A stretch of 64,000 bases of DNA from Lysobacterales bacterium. Its GTDB lineage: Bacteria > Pseudomonadota > Gammaproteobacteria > Xanthomonadales > SZUA-5. The stretch covers positions 62,001-126,000 of the forward strand of contig JALHRS010000003.1 in assembly GCA_022841325.1 (NCBI GenBank), read 5' to 3'. The first letter of the stretch is position 1, and each line of letters opens with the position of its first letter. The position numbers and the translations under genes were made by a program. Positions 1 to 7,772 of this stretch are shown in pieces. The notes under the pieces are model-generated. The model made no database searches and was not told the DNA's origin. It saw nothing but the letters and a program-made list of their open reading frames with translations.

Positions 1-390
1 TCGGATCAATCGATCCAGTCCCATGCTCTTGAGGCAACCGATGACGGCGTCGACTCCACGCACGGCGATCGAGGGCGGGCGCATGCGCCATTTGACCTCG
101 CCGGTGGCGAAGCGGTGGAACTTGACCTTGCCGTCATTGGTGATTCGGGCGCGGTTGGCTTCGCACCAGGTCTGCACGCCTTTGGTCAGCGCGACGATCC
201 TCTCTCCGAAGGGCTTCGCCTGCTGCTCATAGGCCTGCTTGCGCGCTGAGAGATCTTCATTCATCGCCGTTTCGATCAGGGTGCGCTCGCGCTGGGCTTC
301 GCCGAGGCGGGCGATGAACTCGGCGCATTCGTCCAGCGATTGCGGAACGGGGTGCTCTACTGCAGTGGCTTTGAGCCGCTTCTTGCTCAT
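1..390 (-). CDS. gam: Host-nuclease inhibitor Gam (partial, C-terminus outside window)
   Basis: Translating the reverse strand from ATG at 388-390 gives 130 residues running off the window edge. The stretches LTKGVQTWCEANRARITNDG and KWRMRPPSIAVRGVDAVIG match the family core as I recall it from phage Mu Gam (KGVQGWCEANR, WRVRPPSVSIRGMDAV). Gam binds linear double-stranded DNA ends and shields them from host exonuclease (RecBCD) during transposition. The N-terminal half is predicted helical with heptad-like spacing, as expected for the coiled-coil dimer. The start codon overlaps the stop of the upstream gene (ATGA), indicating translational coupling in the leftward early operon. Confidence 0.93.
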   Translation of the reverse strand, partial: MSKKRLKATAVEHPVPQSLDECAEFIARLGEAQRERTLIETAMNEDLSARKQAYEQQAKPFGERIVALTKGVQTWCEANRARITNDGKVKFHRFATGEVKWRMRPPSIAVRGVDAVIGCLKSMGLDRLIR

Positions 391-773
391 GACGTTTCCT
401 CGGGTGTGGGTTCCAGCGGGATGCGGAGTTGGCCGGCTAGATCCGGCAGTGAGACGCGACGCATCGCGGCGACCTGGCGCAGGCCGGTCATGCCGCGATC
501 GAACAGGAATCTGCACGTGATGAGCAGCTCGCCCTCATCCGCAGCCATGTGGTAGCCGGATTCGGGCGTGGCGCAGACGTGATGGCCGTGCGAGCGCAGA
601 TCGGTGACCAGGTGGCGCAATTCGCGCTCGCTGATCAGGATTTGCCCTGCCACGTGGTTGACTTTGCGGGTCAGGTCGCAGGCGCTCAGGCCGCTGGCTG
701 CGCCGACATGCCGGGTCAATACAGCGAGCAAAAGGTGGTGCTTGCGGGTGAGCGATGGCAGGGTCTTGGTCAC
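387..773 (-). CDS. Small phage early protein with winged-helix-like fold
   Basis: 128 residues from a GTG start at 771-773, chosen because the frame upstream of it overlaps the spacer and reads as low-complexity translation. The middle (about 45-85) alternates basic helices with the segment ISERELRHLVTDLRSHGHHV, followed by a beta-wing-like GYHMAADEGEL. This resembles winged-helix proteins found in phage early operons, where a tail often pairs with a replication or transposition gene. No catalytic motif is visible. It lies directly upstream of gam with a 4-nt overlap, so it probably belongs to the same early mRNA. Function unknown; DNA binding is inferred only from the predicted fold. Confidence 0.7.
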   Translation of the reverse strand: MTKTLPSLTRKHHLLLAVLTRHVGAASGLSACDLTRKVNHVAGQILISERELRHLVTDLRSHGHHVCATPESGYHMAADEGELLITCRFLFDRGMTGLRQVAAMRRVSLPDLAGQLRIPLEPTPEETS

Positions 774-834
774 AGCCCGAACTCCTTCTTCAATGCAGCC
801 ACGCGTTCCTGGTGCTGGTCTGGCGTGATCAGCT

Positions 835-1335
835 TCAGGCGAGATCGGATTGCAGCTCGGTGAACCGGTCCTGGTACTGAGCGCGGATGGCTGCCGCTTT
901 CGAGCGATCGCCGGTGCGCAGGGCTTGCTCGACGGCCAGTTCCTGCTTGGCGGCGCCGCGCGATGCGGCAGCTGCAACGATCTCCAGCAGATAGCCGTGG
1001 GTTTTCAGCGGCAGTTCGATCTTGCCGGCGTCGCGCTGTTCCACCATCGTGCGCAATGCATTCACCCAGAGTTCGCGCGGTGCTGGCAGCTCGGCGCCGC
1101 GGCGCAGCACTACCTGGGACTCAATCTGCGGCGCGATCTCTGCCAACAGGCGCTCGGCTCGATCGAGCGACAGCGCCTTCTTGGCGGGCTTGAACATGCC
1201 GATGTAGTGCGCCATCAAGCGCCCCAACTCGCCCGACAGTGCCATCGCTGACACCAGCGCCGATCGGGCGCCGGCCAGCTCCAGCGCGGCAGCCAGCTCG
1301 TAGGTGCATTGGCAGTTGGGGCAGACGAGTTTCAT
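835..1335 (-). CDS. Early phage protein of unknown function with N-terminal CPNC motif
   Basis: 166 residues from ATG at 1333-1335. The N-terminus carries CPNCQC, a possible metal-knuckle half, but no second cysteine pair follows, so a complete zinc ribbon is not supported. The rest is predicted helical, with charged helices (AERLLAEIAPQIESQVVLRR) and a region near 95-130 that could form a helical bundle. It sits between the gene for a 70-residue protein (overlap 4 nt) and the winged-helix-like gene, inside the leftward early operon, where Mu relatives carry non-essential replication and host-takeover genes. I do not recognise the family. Confidence 0.72.
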   Translation of the reverse strand: MKLVCPNCQCTYELAAALELAGARSALVSAMALSGELGRLMAHYIGMFKPAKKALSLDRAERLLAEIAPQIESQVVLRRGAELPAPRELWVNALRTMVEQRDAGKIELPLKTHGYLLEIVAAAASRGAAKQELAVEQALRTGDRSKAAAIRAQYQDRFTELQSDLA

Positions 1336-1544
1336 TGCTTGGCCTTGCTCGGTCCGCCAAACCGGCGCTGCGCTGCTTCAGTCGCCCGTTTCATCAGGCG
1401 ATGCACATGCAAGTCGTCGATCCGGGTGAGCGGTCCTTGCACGACCTTGTCGGTCGCCAAGGTCTCCGAGGCCGAGGCGATGACGGCGCCGTCCATGACC
1501 AACGCAACGGTGATTCGTGCCTGGATGCGGTCTGGATTGTTCAC
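1332..1544 (-). CDS. Small hypothetical early phage protein
   Basis: 70 residues from a GTG at 1542-1544, one base after the stop of the MuB-like gene. The sequence has a beta-rich first half (RIQARITVALVMDGAVIAS) and a basic C-terminus (RLMKRATEAAQRRFGGPSKAKQ). No known domain is recognised. Its stop overlaps the start of the downstream 166-residue gene by 4 nt, so it fits the coupled early operon, and this tight packing is the main support for it being real. Confidence 0.62.
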   Translation of the reverse strand: MNNPDRIQARITVALVMDGAVIASASETLATDKVVQGPLTRIDDLHVHRLMKRATEAAQRRFGGPSKAKQ

Positions 1545-1545
1545 C

Positions 1546-2775
1546 TCAGACCTCCCGCACCAGTTCAGCCGTCACCCGCTCGTAGCCCAGGTCCACGGCC
1601 GCATTCATCGCGGCAACGACGATGGTGTGTACCTGCAGCGGGTAGCTGTAGTCCTCTGGTGCCTTGCTGCCCTGGCGTACCAGCAGCAGCCGCTGGCGCA
1701 GCGCGTCGAGTGCGGGGCCGTCGAATACCGTGTCGATGCCGCGGGCCTTGTCCATCACGCGCTTTAGCTTGTGCTCGACGTAGGTGCGGACGTCGTCGCC
1801 AAGTGGGCGAAGTGTGGCGATCTCGCAGCGGCGGATCACTTCGCGGGCCTGCGGGTTGCGGCGCTCGTCGAGGACGTGGCCGAGTTCGGTCTGGCCGATC
1901 AGGATGATGCCGATCAGCTTCTTGTAGCCGTCCTCGATCTCCCAGAAGCGCTTGAGGAACTTCAGCGTGTTGACGTTGAGGTCGTGGGCCTCTTCGATGA
2001 CCAGGACGTGGGTGCGGCCAGCCGCGGAGCTATCGAGCAGCGCGCGTTCGACCTGGCGAGCGAGGGCCTCCAGGCTGATCTTGGGCCGCTCCACGCTGAT
2101 GTCGGCCAGGATGGCGTGGCAGATGTGATGCGCGGTCAGCAGCTTCTTGTCGGTGGTCTTGGGCTGAACCACCGTGACGTTTTCCTCCGCGCGGCGCAGA
2201 CGTTCGATCAGATCGCGGCGCAGCACGCTCTTGCCAGCGCCGCTTTCGCCGACTACTGCCAGGAAGCCGCTGTGCTTGGCGGCGTAATACATGGCTTCGC
2301 GGACGTAACGGGCGTCGCGGCTGTAGAACAGGTCCTGCGGTCCGTCGATCTCGTTGACGAAGGGATGACGCAACAGTCCAAATTGGCGACGAGCAGCTTC
2401 TGAAAGCATTTCAGGCTCCGGGATCGGATTTTCGAAGGTCGGGGGTACGATTGAGGCGAAGGGCTTTTCAGCCTTGTTGCGCTGGCGCGAGCGGGCGGCA
2501 GAGTCGTCTGGCTCGAAAAGCGCGTCGGTGCTGCCACCGGCCGCAGCGACTACGGCCTCGATGCGCTGCTGCAGCTGGTCGCGGTCGTAGCCGGCAGGCC
2601 AGAGGCCATGCCGCGCCACGTAGTGCAGGCTGGTCTTGCTGATCGACTGCCCCAGCGTTTGATGGCGGATATCAGCCAGTTCACGGGTGAGCACGGCCAT
2701 TGAGACACCGGCTTCCTGCAGCGCGCTGCGGAGCCGGATCGGCGGGTGGTTAAGTTGGTCGGGGCGGCGGCTCAT
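1546..2775 (-). CDS. MuB-type transposition target-selection ATPase (ExeA-like AAA+)
   Basis: 409 residues from ATG at 2773-2775, chosen because it overlaps the stop of the upstream gene as ATGA. Residues 10-60 look like an N-terminal helix-turn-helix region. An AAA+ domain follows with the opening FGLLRHPFVN typical of ExeA/TniB-like ATPases, Walker A GESGAGKS at about 176-183 and Walker B VLVIEEAH near 257-264. In Mu, MuB polymerises on target DNA with ATP, recruits transposase-bound ends and gives target immunity. Its place downstream of the MuA-like gene supports the assignment. It is closer to ExeA/TniB-type ATPases in motif than to classical 312-residue MuB. Confidence 0.9.
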   Translation of the reverse strand: MSRRPDQLNHPPIRLRSALQEAGVSMAVLTRELADIRHQTLGQSISKTSLHYVARHGLWPAGYDRDQLQQRIEAVVAAAGGSTDALFEPDDSAARSRQRNKAEKPFASIVPPTFENPIPEPEMLSEAARRQFGLLRHPFVNEIDGPQDLFYSRDARYVREAMYYAAKHSGFLAVVGESGAGKSVLRRDLIERLRRAEENVTVVQPKTTDKKLLTAHHICHAILADISVERPKISLEALARQVERALLDSSAAGRTHVLVIEEAHDLNVNTLKFLKRFWEIEDGYKKLIGIILIGQTELGHVLDERRNPQAREVIRRCEIATLRPLGDDVRTYVEHKLKRVMDKARGIDTVFDGPALDALRQRLLLVRQGSKAPEDYSYPLQVHTIVVAAMNAAVDLGYERVTAELVREV

Positions 2776-2969
2776 TGCACATCCAGCCATTCACGTTTGC
2801 CGCGGCCATCCACGAAGCACCACCTGGCGGACTCACCGAGAACTTGTCCCAGAATGAAAACCACGCGGAACACCTCTCGGCGCTGTGAGGCATTGAACGA
2901 AAAGACGTTGCGCCACGCGCCTGACGTATTGATTTGCAGGGTCAGCGTTTCGTGATTGTCGGTGCTCAC
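2772..2969 (-). CDS. Small hypothetical early phage protein
   Basis: 65 residues from GTG at 2967-2969; the codon overlaps the stop of the upstream gene (GTGA) and its own stop overlaps the MuB-like start (ATGA). It reads as a compact beta-rich protein: ETLTLQINTSGAWRNVFSF, then VFRVVFILGQVLGESARWCF and a basic tail. No family recognised. Its perfect coupling between the transposase and ATPase genes suggests a role in or alongside transposition, but this is inference from position only. Confidence 0.65.
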   Translation of the reverse strand: MSTDNHETLTLQINTSGAWRNVFSFNASQRREVFRVVFILGQVLGESARWCFVDGRGKREWLDVQ

Positions 2970-3235
2970 GACGGCACCCCTTCCCGCGCCTTCGCGCAGA
3001 TCAGGCAAGTGCACTCCACTTCGTCTGCAGCCTTGTCGAGTTCTTCCGACAGGATGTGCAGATAGCTGTGCAACGCGGCGATGCGCTGCTTGGCCAGCAG
3101 GATGTTCAGCCGGCCGGCGCCTGAGCGCTCGCCCGTGTATTCGTCGATCGCGTCCATCGCCGCAACGGCGACGGGCAGATCGAGATCATCGGGATCAAAC
3201 CGCCGATTGGCGGGTGCAACAATTGGGTCTGGCAT
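2966..3235 (-). CDS. Small early phage protein with CTCLIC motif
   Basis: 89 residues from ATG at 3233-3235, six bases after the transposase stop. The first third is acidic (DPDDLDLPVAVAAMDAIDEY), the middle is helical (LNILLAKQRIAALHSYLHILSEELDKA) and the C-terminus holds CTCLICAKA, three closely spaced cysteines that could bind metal or redox-couple. Family not recognised. It is co-oriented and overlapped with neighbours in the leftward early operon. Confidence 0.65.
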   Translation of the reverse strand: MPDPIVAPANRRFDPDDLDLPVAVAAMDAIDEYTGERSGAGRLNILLAKQRIAALHSYLHILSEELDKAADEVECTCLICAKAREGVPS

Positions 3236-3241
3236 GGTCGG

Positions 3242-5005
3242 TTACCGGACGATTGCGAGTCGCGGGCGTTCCTCCTGGATGGGCTGCGACAAGCGGTTGA
3301 CGATGTCCTGGAGATCCGTCTCCTGAACGCCTTGCGGGTACCACTGCCCGATCCGTTCGCGGTCGTCGGGCGTGATGGGTCGGCCTAGCCACTCGCGCAG
3401 GGCGCGCAGGGCCTCGACCATTGAGAGGGGCTTGACCTCGATCTGCACCGGGTTGGGCAGATTCAGATCGGTGCCGCGGCGGACGATGTGCGAGGGCGCA
3501 GCAGCGGCGGCTTCGCGAACATCCTTGAAGGGGTCGATGGCGCCACCGAATGCGGGCGTGCCCTTGGCGCGCGCGGCCTCAGCTTCGGCTACGTCACGCG
3601 TGCCGTAGGCCACTTCGGCTTGGTCCTTGCGCGCGGTGTCGGCGACGGTGTCGGCTTTGCGCTGATAGGACTCGCCGAAGATGGGAGCAGCCACGTTGAA
3701 CCCAGCGGCGTTGGTCTGGATCGGTTCGCACTCAATGAAGCGCGTTCGCCCTTCTTCGTCTTTCTGCATGATGCAAATGACCGGCGCGCGGTAAGCGTGC
3801 ACCACCACCTCGACCTGGTCGCCCACGCGGATGTTGGGGACGTGCTCCACGCTGTAGGCGGCGCTGCCGTGTCCCTTGACGCTGAACTGCACGGTGAGAT
3901 CGCCGCGCACCAGACGCTTTTCCGGGCGACTGGTCATCAGGTTGCGGCACGTGGCTTCGTCTGGGCGGATGCGCAACTGGCTAGATTGAATGGTCTGCCA
4001 GAGGCCGTAGCGTGTGTGCCCGTGCCGTGTGTGGGTGCGAGTGGCATTGAACGCGATCAGCCAATCGTCCAGGTGTGCGTTGAGCTGCTCGACTGTTGGA
4101 ACCTGCGTAAACGAGAGGCGACCTTCGAAGCGCACTTCGACTATGTCGTTACCTTTCTCGACGCTGCCCTTTGCTCGCGAATTGCCGGGCGTGTGCGCCC
4201 AATGGCGAACCTGCAGCGCGTTGGCCAGTTGCTGGATGCCGTGGCTGGTGTTGGCGCTGCCGGCATCCCAGATCCAGCAAAGCGCTACGCCGCGCATCAC
4301 ATGAGCAGGATTGGCAGGCTCCATCGCATCCATCAGAAAGCGAAACAGCACCTCCTGATTCTCACCAGCCGCTTCGTAGTACCTGGCAAAGATGGCGCCG
4401 GTGTAGTGATCCACAGCGACATAGCGCCAGACCCGCAGTGGCGTGAACTTGGCCACGTAGTCCGGCTTGTTCTTGTAGAACTTCTTCTCGTCGAGCACGC
4501 GCACGCCATCGCGCTGCGAGTAGTAGATGACGCAAACGGACGGATCGATCTGCCACACGTGGTTCGGGTGCAGGCTTTGCATCTGCACATGCGGCGCGGG
4601 CGCGCTGACTTGGGTACGGTGCAATCCATGCAGCTGAAACAAGCGCAGCGCCGTAGCCGGCGAGATATCCACCGACAACTCGCCATTTGCGCGCGCCATG
4701 CTGATGCAGTCTTCGACCGTGCCAATCCACTTGCCGTTCTTGCGCCGGCTGGCCGGGCCAGCCCACATAGCCGAGAGCTTCAGCAACTCGTCGTAACAAA
4801 CTCGGCTATCGCCCTTGTCTGTGCGCTGCTTACGGTCGGAACTCCAGCCCACTTTCCGCAAGCGCCGGTAGAACGTGGGCTCTGAGCAACCGAGGCAGCG
4901 GATGGCCTCGGCGACAATGTCGCTCTTCTCGCCGTGGCCCGCGGTGCGCAGGCGCTCGGCGTAGCAGCGCAGCATGTCCAGCTCGGCCAGCTCCCCGGCG
5001 TGCAT
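3242..5005 (-). CDS. MuA-type DDE transposase
   Basis: 587 residues, somewhat shorter than Mu A (663). An N-terminal helix-turn-helix (about 25-55, SEPTFYRRLRKVGW) is followed by an integrase core (rve): a candidate catalytic aspartate in WQIDPS (D154), a second in IWDAGSAN (D247) and the glutamate in AKGSVEKGN (E283). The D247-E283 spacing of 36 is close to the retroviral D,D35E pattern. A beta-barrel-like Mu-C region (about 390-450, RLVRGDLTVQFSVKGHG) comes next. The enzyme pairs the phage ends and carries out strand transfer for integration and replicative transposition. It is the first large gene of the leftward operon after the regulators; MuB follows two small genes later. Confidence 0.94.
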   Translation of the reverse strand: MHAGELAELDMLRCYAERLRTAGHGEKSDIVAEAIRCLGCSEPTFYRRLRKVGWSSDRKQRTDKGDSRVCYDELLKLSAMWAGPASRRKNGKWIGTVEDCISMARANGELSVDISPATALRLFQLHGLHRTQVSAPAPHVQMQSLHPNHVWQIDPSVCVIYYSQRDGVRVLDEKKFYKNKPDYVAKFTPLRVWRYVAVDHYTGAIFARYYEAAGENQEVLFRFLMDAMEPANPAHVMRGVALCWIWDAGSANTSHGIQQLANALQVRHWAHTPGNSRAKGSVEKGNDIVEVRFEGRLSFTQVPTVEQLNAHLDDWLIAFNATRTHTRHGHTRYGLWQTIQSSQLRIRPDEATCRNLMTSRPEKRLVRGDLTVQFSVKGHGSAAYSVEHVPNIRVGDQVEVVVHAYRAPVICIMQKDEEGRTRFIECEPIQTNAAGFNVAAPIFGESYQRKADTVADTARKDQAEVAYGTRDVAEAEAARAKGTPAFGGAIDPFKDVREAAAAAPSHIVRRGTDLNLPNPVQIEVKPLSMVEALRALREWLGRPITPDDRERIGQWYPQGVQETDLQDIVNRLSQPIQEERPRLAIVR

Positions 5006-5008
5006 TGT

Positions 5009-5857
5009 TCAGACTCCGATCAGCGCGTTGAGGTCGTGGATGCGCTCCAGCAAGGGAGTCGCCAGCCCTTCGATGAGCTGTTCAATGTCTGCCGGAATCT
5101 CCTCGCCTGCTGCGTCAAACACCGCGCGAGTGCTGCGCACGGCCGTTTCCATGCGCTTGAGCACACTCATCATTTCCACGCTGGCCAACGCGGCGTCGGC
5201 CAGGATGGTGTCGGCCTGCTCGCGGGCCGGCGCTTTGCCCCAATAGCGCAGCTTGCGGTCCAGCTCGTTGAGCTTGGCGTCCTTGGCGGCAACGATTTCG
5301 CCGTGGGTTTCGACCTCCTTGGAGCGTTCGTCCCGCAGTTCGCGCAGCTTGGTGCGCAGTTCCTTGGTGCTGAGGCGGTCGATATCGTCGAGGGTGAGCC
5401 CTTCGATTTGACCCGAAGCCAAGTCCTCCAGCTGATCATCGTCCAGCACCGTCAGCTCCATGATCTTGCTGGAGCTGAGCTGCGCAGCCAGGAGCTTCTT
5501 GCTCTCGCTGCCTTCGAGCTTGCGGGCGGTCAACATGCAGCGCTGCGCAAACCGCGGCGAGACGTTGAGCTGATCCAGCGCGGCCAGCCACTCGCCGTCA
5601 GCCTCGTGTGCTTTGAGCAGCAGGAAGACTCGACCGAGCATCAAGATGCGGATGCCGCTCTCGACGATCAGGTTTGTGGCGCTGCGCAAAAGCGCGTCGC
5701 GATCGTAGGGGCCGGTGAGCCCGTAGCGCTCGTCCAGATCAGCCAGCGCGAGGCGCTGGGCTTCCAGCTTGGCCTGGTCGTCGAGAATCTCCTGGGGCGA
5801 TACAGCGGGCAGGTTGGGGCCAATGGGCTCTGCTGCCGGTGTTTCCTGGCGGGGCAT
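5009..5857 (-). CDS. DUF3102-like phage protein with coiled coil
   Basis: 282 residues from ATG at 5855-5857, ending 3 bases before the transposase start. Residues 60-120 (LIVESGIRILMLGRVFLLLKAHEADGEWLAALDQLNVSPRFAQR, split here by position) resemble DUF3102, a domain of phage and plasmid proteins in which a short helix pattern G..L...K......F..W......s...A.r.m recurs. Residues 150-205 form a highly charged predicted coiled coil (RTKLRELRDERSKEVETHG). Function unknown; the same domain appears in proteins near replication genes. The gene is the transposase's immediate upstream neighbour in the early operon. Confidence 0.75.
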   Translation of the reverse strand: MPRQETPAAEPIGPNLPAVSPQEILDDQAKLEAQRLALADLDERYGLTGPYDRDALLRSATNLIVESGIRILMLGRVFLLLKAHEADGEWLAALDQLNVSPRFAQRCMLTARKLEGSESKKLLAAQLSSSKIMELTVLDDDQLEDLASGQIEGLTLDDIDRLSTKELRTKLRELRDERSKEVETHGEIVAAKDAKLNELDRKLRYWGKAPAREQADTILADAALASVEMMSVLKRMETAVRSTRAVFDAAGEEIPADIEQLIEGLATPLLERIHDLNALIGV

Positions 5858-5868
5858 GGGTGGTGTCC

Positions 5869-6186
5869 TCAGTGGGGGTTGCGGGAGTAGCGCTGCTCGA
5901 TCTCATCCAGCTGCTGGCGCAGCCGGGCGAGTCCGGTTTGATGCGAAATGGCGATCTGCACCAGCTTCGGGCCCAAGCGCCAGTTGCCGTTGCCGAGGCG
6001 CTCGACGAGGCCGGCTTCGCGCAGGTTGCGCAGATCGTTGTGGACCTTGCTGCCTGCCCACTTGCCGGCTTTGCAGATGGCGCCTTGCGGCAGGCCTTCG
6101 GCCTCGCGGCCGGCCAGCAGGGTCATGATCTTGGCGATGCGCTGTTGGGCATCGTTGATTCGGTAGGTATCGGATTGGTCGGTCAT
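5869..6186 (-). CDS. Winged-helix DNA-binding protein
   Basis: 105 residues from ATG at 6184-6186. Residues 10-65 read as a winged helix of the IclR/MarR type: AQQRIAKIMTLLAGREAEG, then ICKAGKWAGSKVHNDLRNLR as helix-turn-helix, then a wing AGLVERLGNGNWRLGP. The C-terminal third is a basic helix. It starts inside the last codon of the upstream regulator gene (4-nt overlap), so both are probably made together. Likely a phage transcription regulator of the early or middle genes; target unknown. Confidence 0.78.
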   Translation of the reverse strand: MTDQSDTYRINDAQQRIAKIMTLLAGREAEGLPQGAICKAGKWAGSKVHNDLRNLREAGLVERLGNGNWRLGPKLVQIAISHQTGLARLRQQLDEIEQRYSRNPH

Positions 6187-6770
6187 GGCTGGTCGAAGGG
6201 CAGTTCGGGCGTGGTGTAGCGCTCCACCTCGCAGCGTTCAGCAGCGAGCTGTTCGAGGGCTACGGTGAGTGCGGCGTGGGTTTCGTCGGCGTCGGCGCGG
6301 CCGGCGTAGAAGGCCAGCAGCGAGCCCACTGCAGCGGTGCAGGCTTCCTGCACGGTCTGGATGTCCTGGGGTACGGCGTGCCGGCCAATGGGCAGATCAA
6401 TCAGCAACATGTGGGCGCTGGCGGCGATGTAGCGCGTCACATAGGTGGCGCCGCACGCGTGTTCGAACGATCGGATGTGCCGGGCCGGCATGCCGCCCTC
6501 TTCCATCCATTTGTAAATCACCCAATGGCTGGCCAAGCCCATTCGGTCAGCCACGCGCTCTACGCCCAGATTCTGCGTCTCGCGGGCGTAGTCCAGGCAC
6601 AGCTCCATAGCCTTCGGCAGCGAGGATGCGCGCAGGGATTTCCAATTGCGGCGCGGTTTTGGACGACAAGGTTTGGCACCCTTTCCAATCGCGGCGGCGT
6701 TCTGCCCTTGCGAAAGGTGTTCGCTAGCGCTGAAACTTGCCGCACCCCGACCTGTGGCAGATCGACTCAT
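6183..6770 (-). CDS. Putative phage regulator with central helix-turn-helix
   Basis: 195 residues from ATG at 6768-6770; a longer frame exists but the residues before this methionine look like spacer translation. After a basic low-complexity leader, residues 55-95 (MELCLDYARETQNLGVERVADRMGLASHWVIYKW, by position) give a helix-turn-helix of the kind seen in phage Cro/CII-like regulators. A helical C-terminal half (about 110-190) may mediate oligomerisation. It begins 2 nt from the start of an oppositely oriented reading frame, so the 6.77-kb point may be a second divergent control site. The gene could supply the middle or late activator role played in Mu by Mor/C, but there is no sequence similarity visible to those. 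Confidence 0.72.
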   Translation of the reverse strand: MSRSATGRGAASFSASEHLSQGQNAAAIGKGAKPCRPKPRRNWKSLRASSLPKAMELCLDYARETQNLGVERVADRMGLASHWVIYKWMEEGGMPARHIRSFEHACGATYVTRYIAASAHMLLIDLPIGRHAVPQDIQTVQEACTAAVGSLLAFYAGRADADETHAALTVALEQLAAERCEVERYTTPELPFDQP

Positions 6771-7086
6771 GAGCACAGCCGCCAAGACACCGAGCGCAGC
6801 AACTGCGCCACGCGCTTCCGTTCCGCGCCGCGGTAGCCGTAGACCCCGGCTATCTGCCAAGCATCAGCAACTGTTATCGATGCTCGACGACGAGGTGCAG
6901 TCGCTGCAGTTTGTCGTGAAGTTGGTTCTGGAGCCTTTGGTGCGTGCAGCGCCGCCACCCGTGCGGGCTCAGGTGCTTGGCGTTCTGAAGGTTTACGCTG
7001 ACAAGGCTGAGACGGGGCCGCGGAACGCGAAGCGCTATCACTTCGAGCGCGGGCTGTACGACTTGTGGACGCGGCTCGGGCCATGA
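6769..7086 (+). CDS. Possible counter-oriented small phage gene
   Basis: 105 residues. The reading frame fills exactly the 317-bp space between two leftward genes (start overlaps one start codon; stop is one base from the other stop). The first 30 residues are basic and Ala/Pro/Arg-rich; residues 32-100 read like an amphipathic helical protein (LLSMLDDEVQSLQFVVKLVL, YADKAETGPRNAKRYHFERG). The opposite-strand frame over the same interval is low-complexity Arg/Ser/Ala and less protein-like. If real it runs against the early operon, which is unusual. No Shine-Dalgarno is obvious, and the family is not recognised. Confidence 0.45.
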   Translation: MSTAAKTPSAATAPRASVPRRGSRRPRLSAKHQQLLSMLDDEVQSLQFVVKLVLEPLVRAAPPPVRAQVLGVLKVYADKAETGPRNAKRYHFERGLYDLWTRLGP

Positions 7087-7087
7087 C

Positions 7088-7363
7088 TCAGCGCACTCCC
7101 CGCTTGCGGGCGCTGAGGGCGCCGGAGATCAGCAGGTGCGTGACCATCACGCCGCCAGCGCCGACCAGGGCGATGGTTGCAAGCACGGCCAGGAACACGC
7201 AGTACGCACACAGTGCGCGCATGGCAGCCCAGACCGTGATGTCGATGGGCTGGGCCTCAAGGCTCAGCAGCACGATGACCAGGGCGCAGATCGCGATGCC
7301 GACAGTGACCAGCATTGCGCCGATTGCGTGGAGGGTGATGGATCGGATGGGCAGGCGTTGCAT
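7088..7363 (-). CDS. Small early inner-membrane protein
   Basis: 91 residues from ATG at 7361-7363, preceded by GGAG at a good distance. Two hydrophobic helices stand out: IGAMLVTVGIAICALVIVLL (about 14-33) and LCAYCVFLAVLATIALVGAG (about 51-70), with a third weaker stretch before the basic end SARKRGVR. The gene lies 4 nt after the first Ner-type regulator gene and so is probably the second or third gene of the early mRNA. Function unknown; early phage membrane proteins often affect superinfection or host physiology. Confidence 0.68.
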   Translation of the reverse strand: MQRLPIRSITLHAIGAMLVTVGIAICALVIVLLSLEAQPIDITVWAAMRALCAYCVFLAVLATIALVGAGGVMVTHLLISGALSARKRGVR

Positions 7364-7367
7364 GGGG

Positions 7368-7748
7368 TTAGCTCCGGTCGGTGGAGGGGTTGCGTGCTTC
7401 GATCGCGTTGAGGATTGCTCCGGCAATCAAGGCAAAAACCTCATGGGTGTTGGGAACAGTGGCGCTGAGCCGGGATTCGATCGCCGAGAGACGCGTGTTG
7501 ATCGACTGAATTTGATCCTCCAGCGACTGTGGCTGCGGCTCCGCGCCATCTGCGCTGTAGTGCCGCGGCCAGAGTTGGTGCAGAGGCAGGCATGTGACCT
7601 GGCTGATCAGTGCCTCAAGTCGCGCGCTCCTGCCACGGCTGCAAACCACGGCGTTCACTACCTGTGTATGGACGCCGGCTTTGCGCGCGATCGCAGCTTG
7701 CGTCATTCCGGCTTTCTTGATTGCTGCAGTGATGTCAGCTTTGTGCAT
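7368..7748 (-). CDS. Ner-type DNA-binding regulator (paralogue 1)
   Basis: 126 residues from ATG at 7746-7748 with a GGAG upstream. Residues 1-64 match the Ner/Nlp-type helix-turn-helix plan: ADITAAIKKAGMTQAAIARK, then a recognition helix and the closing hallmark LHQLWPRHY. The C-terminal half (about 75-125) has a heptad-like helix (IQSINTRLSAIESRLSA) that may dimerise the protein. In Mu, Ner shuts down the early and repressor promoters. The protein is clearly paralogous to the products at 7,773-8,075 and 8,177-8,578, but has a different recognition helix, implying different operator preference. Confidence 0.82.
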   Translation of the reverse strand: MHKADITAAIKKAGMTQAAIARKAGVHTQVVNAVVCSRGRSARLEALISQVTCLPLHQLWPRHYSADGAEPQPQSLEDQIQSINTRLSAIESRLSATVPNTHEVFALIAGAILNAIEARNPSTDRS

Positions 7749-7772
7749 TTGAGAACTCCGGTCGGTGGAGGG

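Noticed and set aside
1546-5005. CRISPR-associated or Tn7-like transposon
   Set aside because: The MuB/TniB-like ATPase and DDE transposase could suggest it, but Gam, Ner-type proteins and a complete phage structural set show a transposable phage; no cas or tnsD/tniQ gene is seen.
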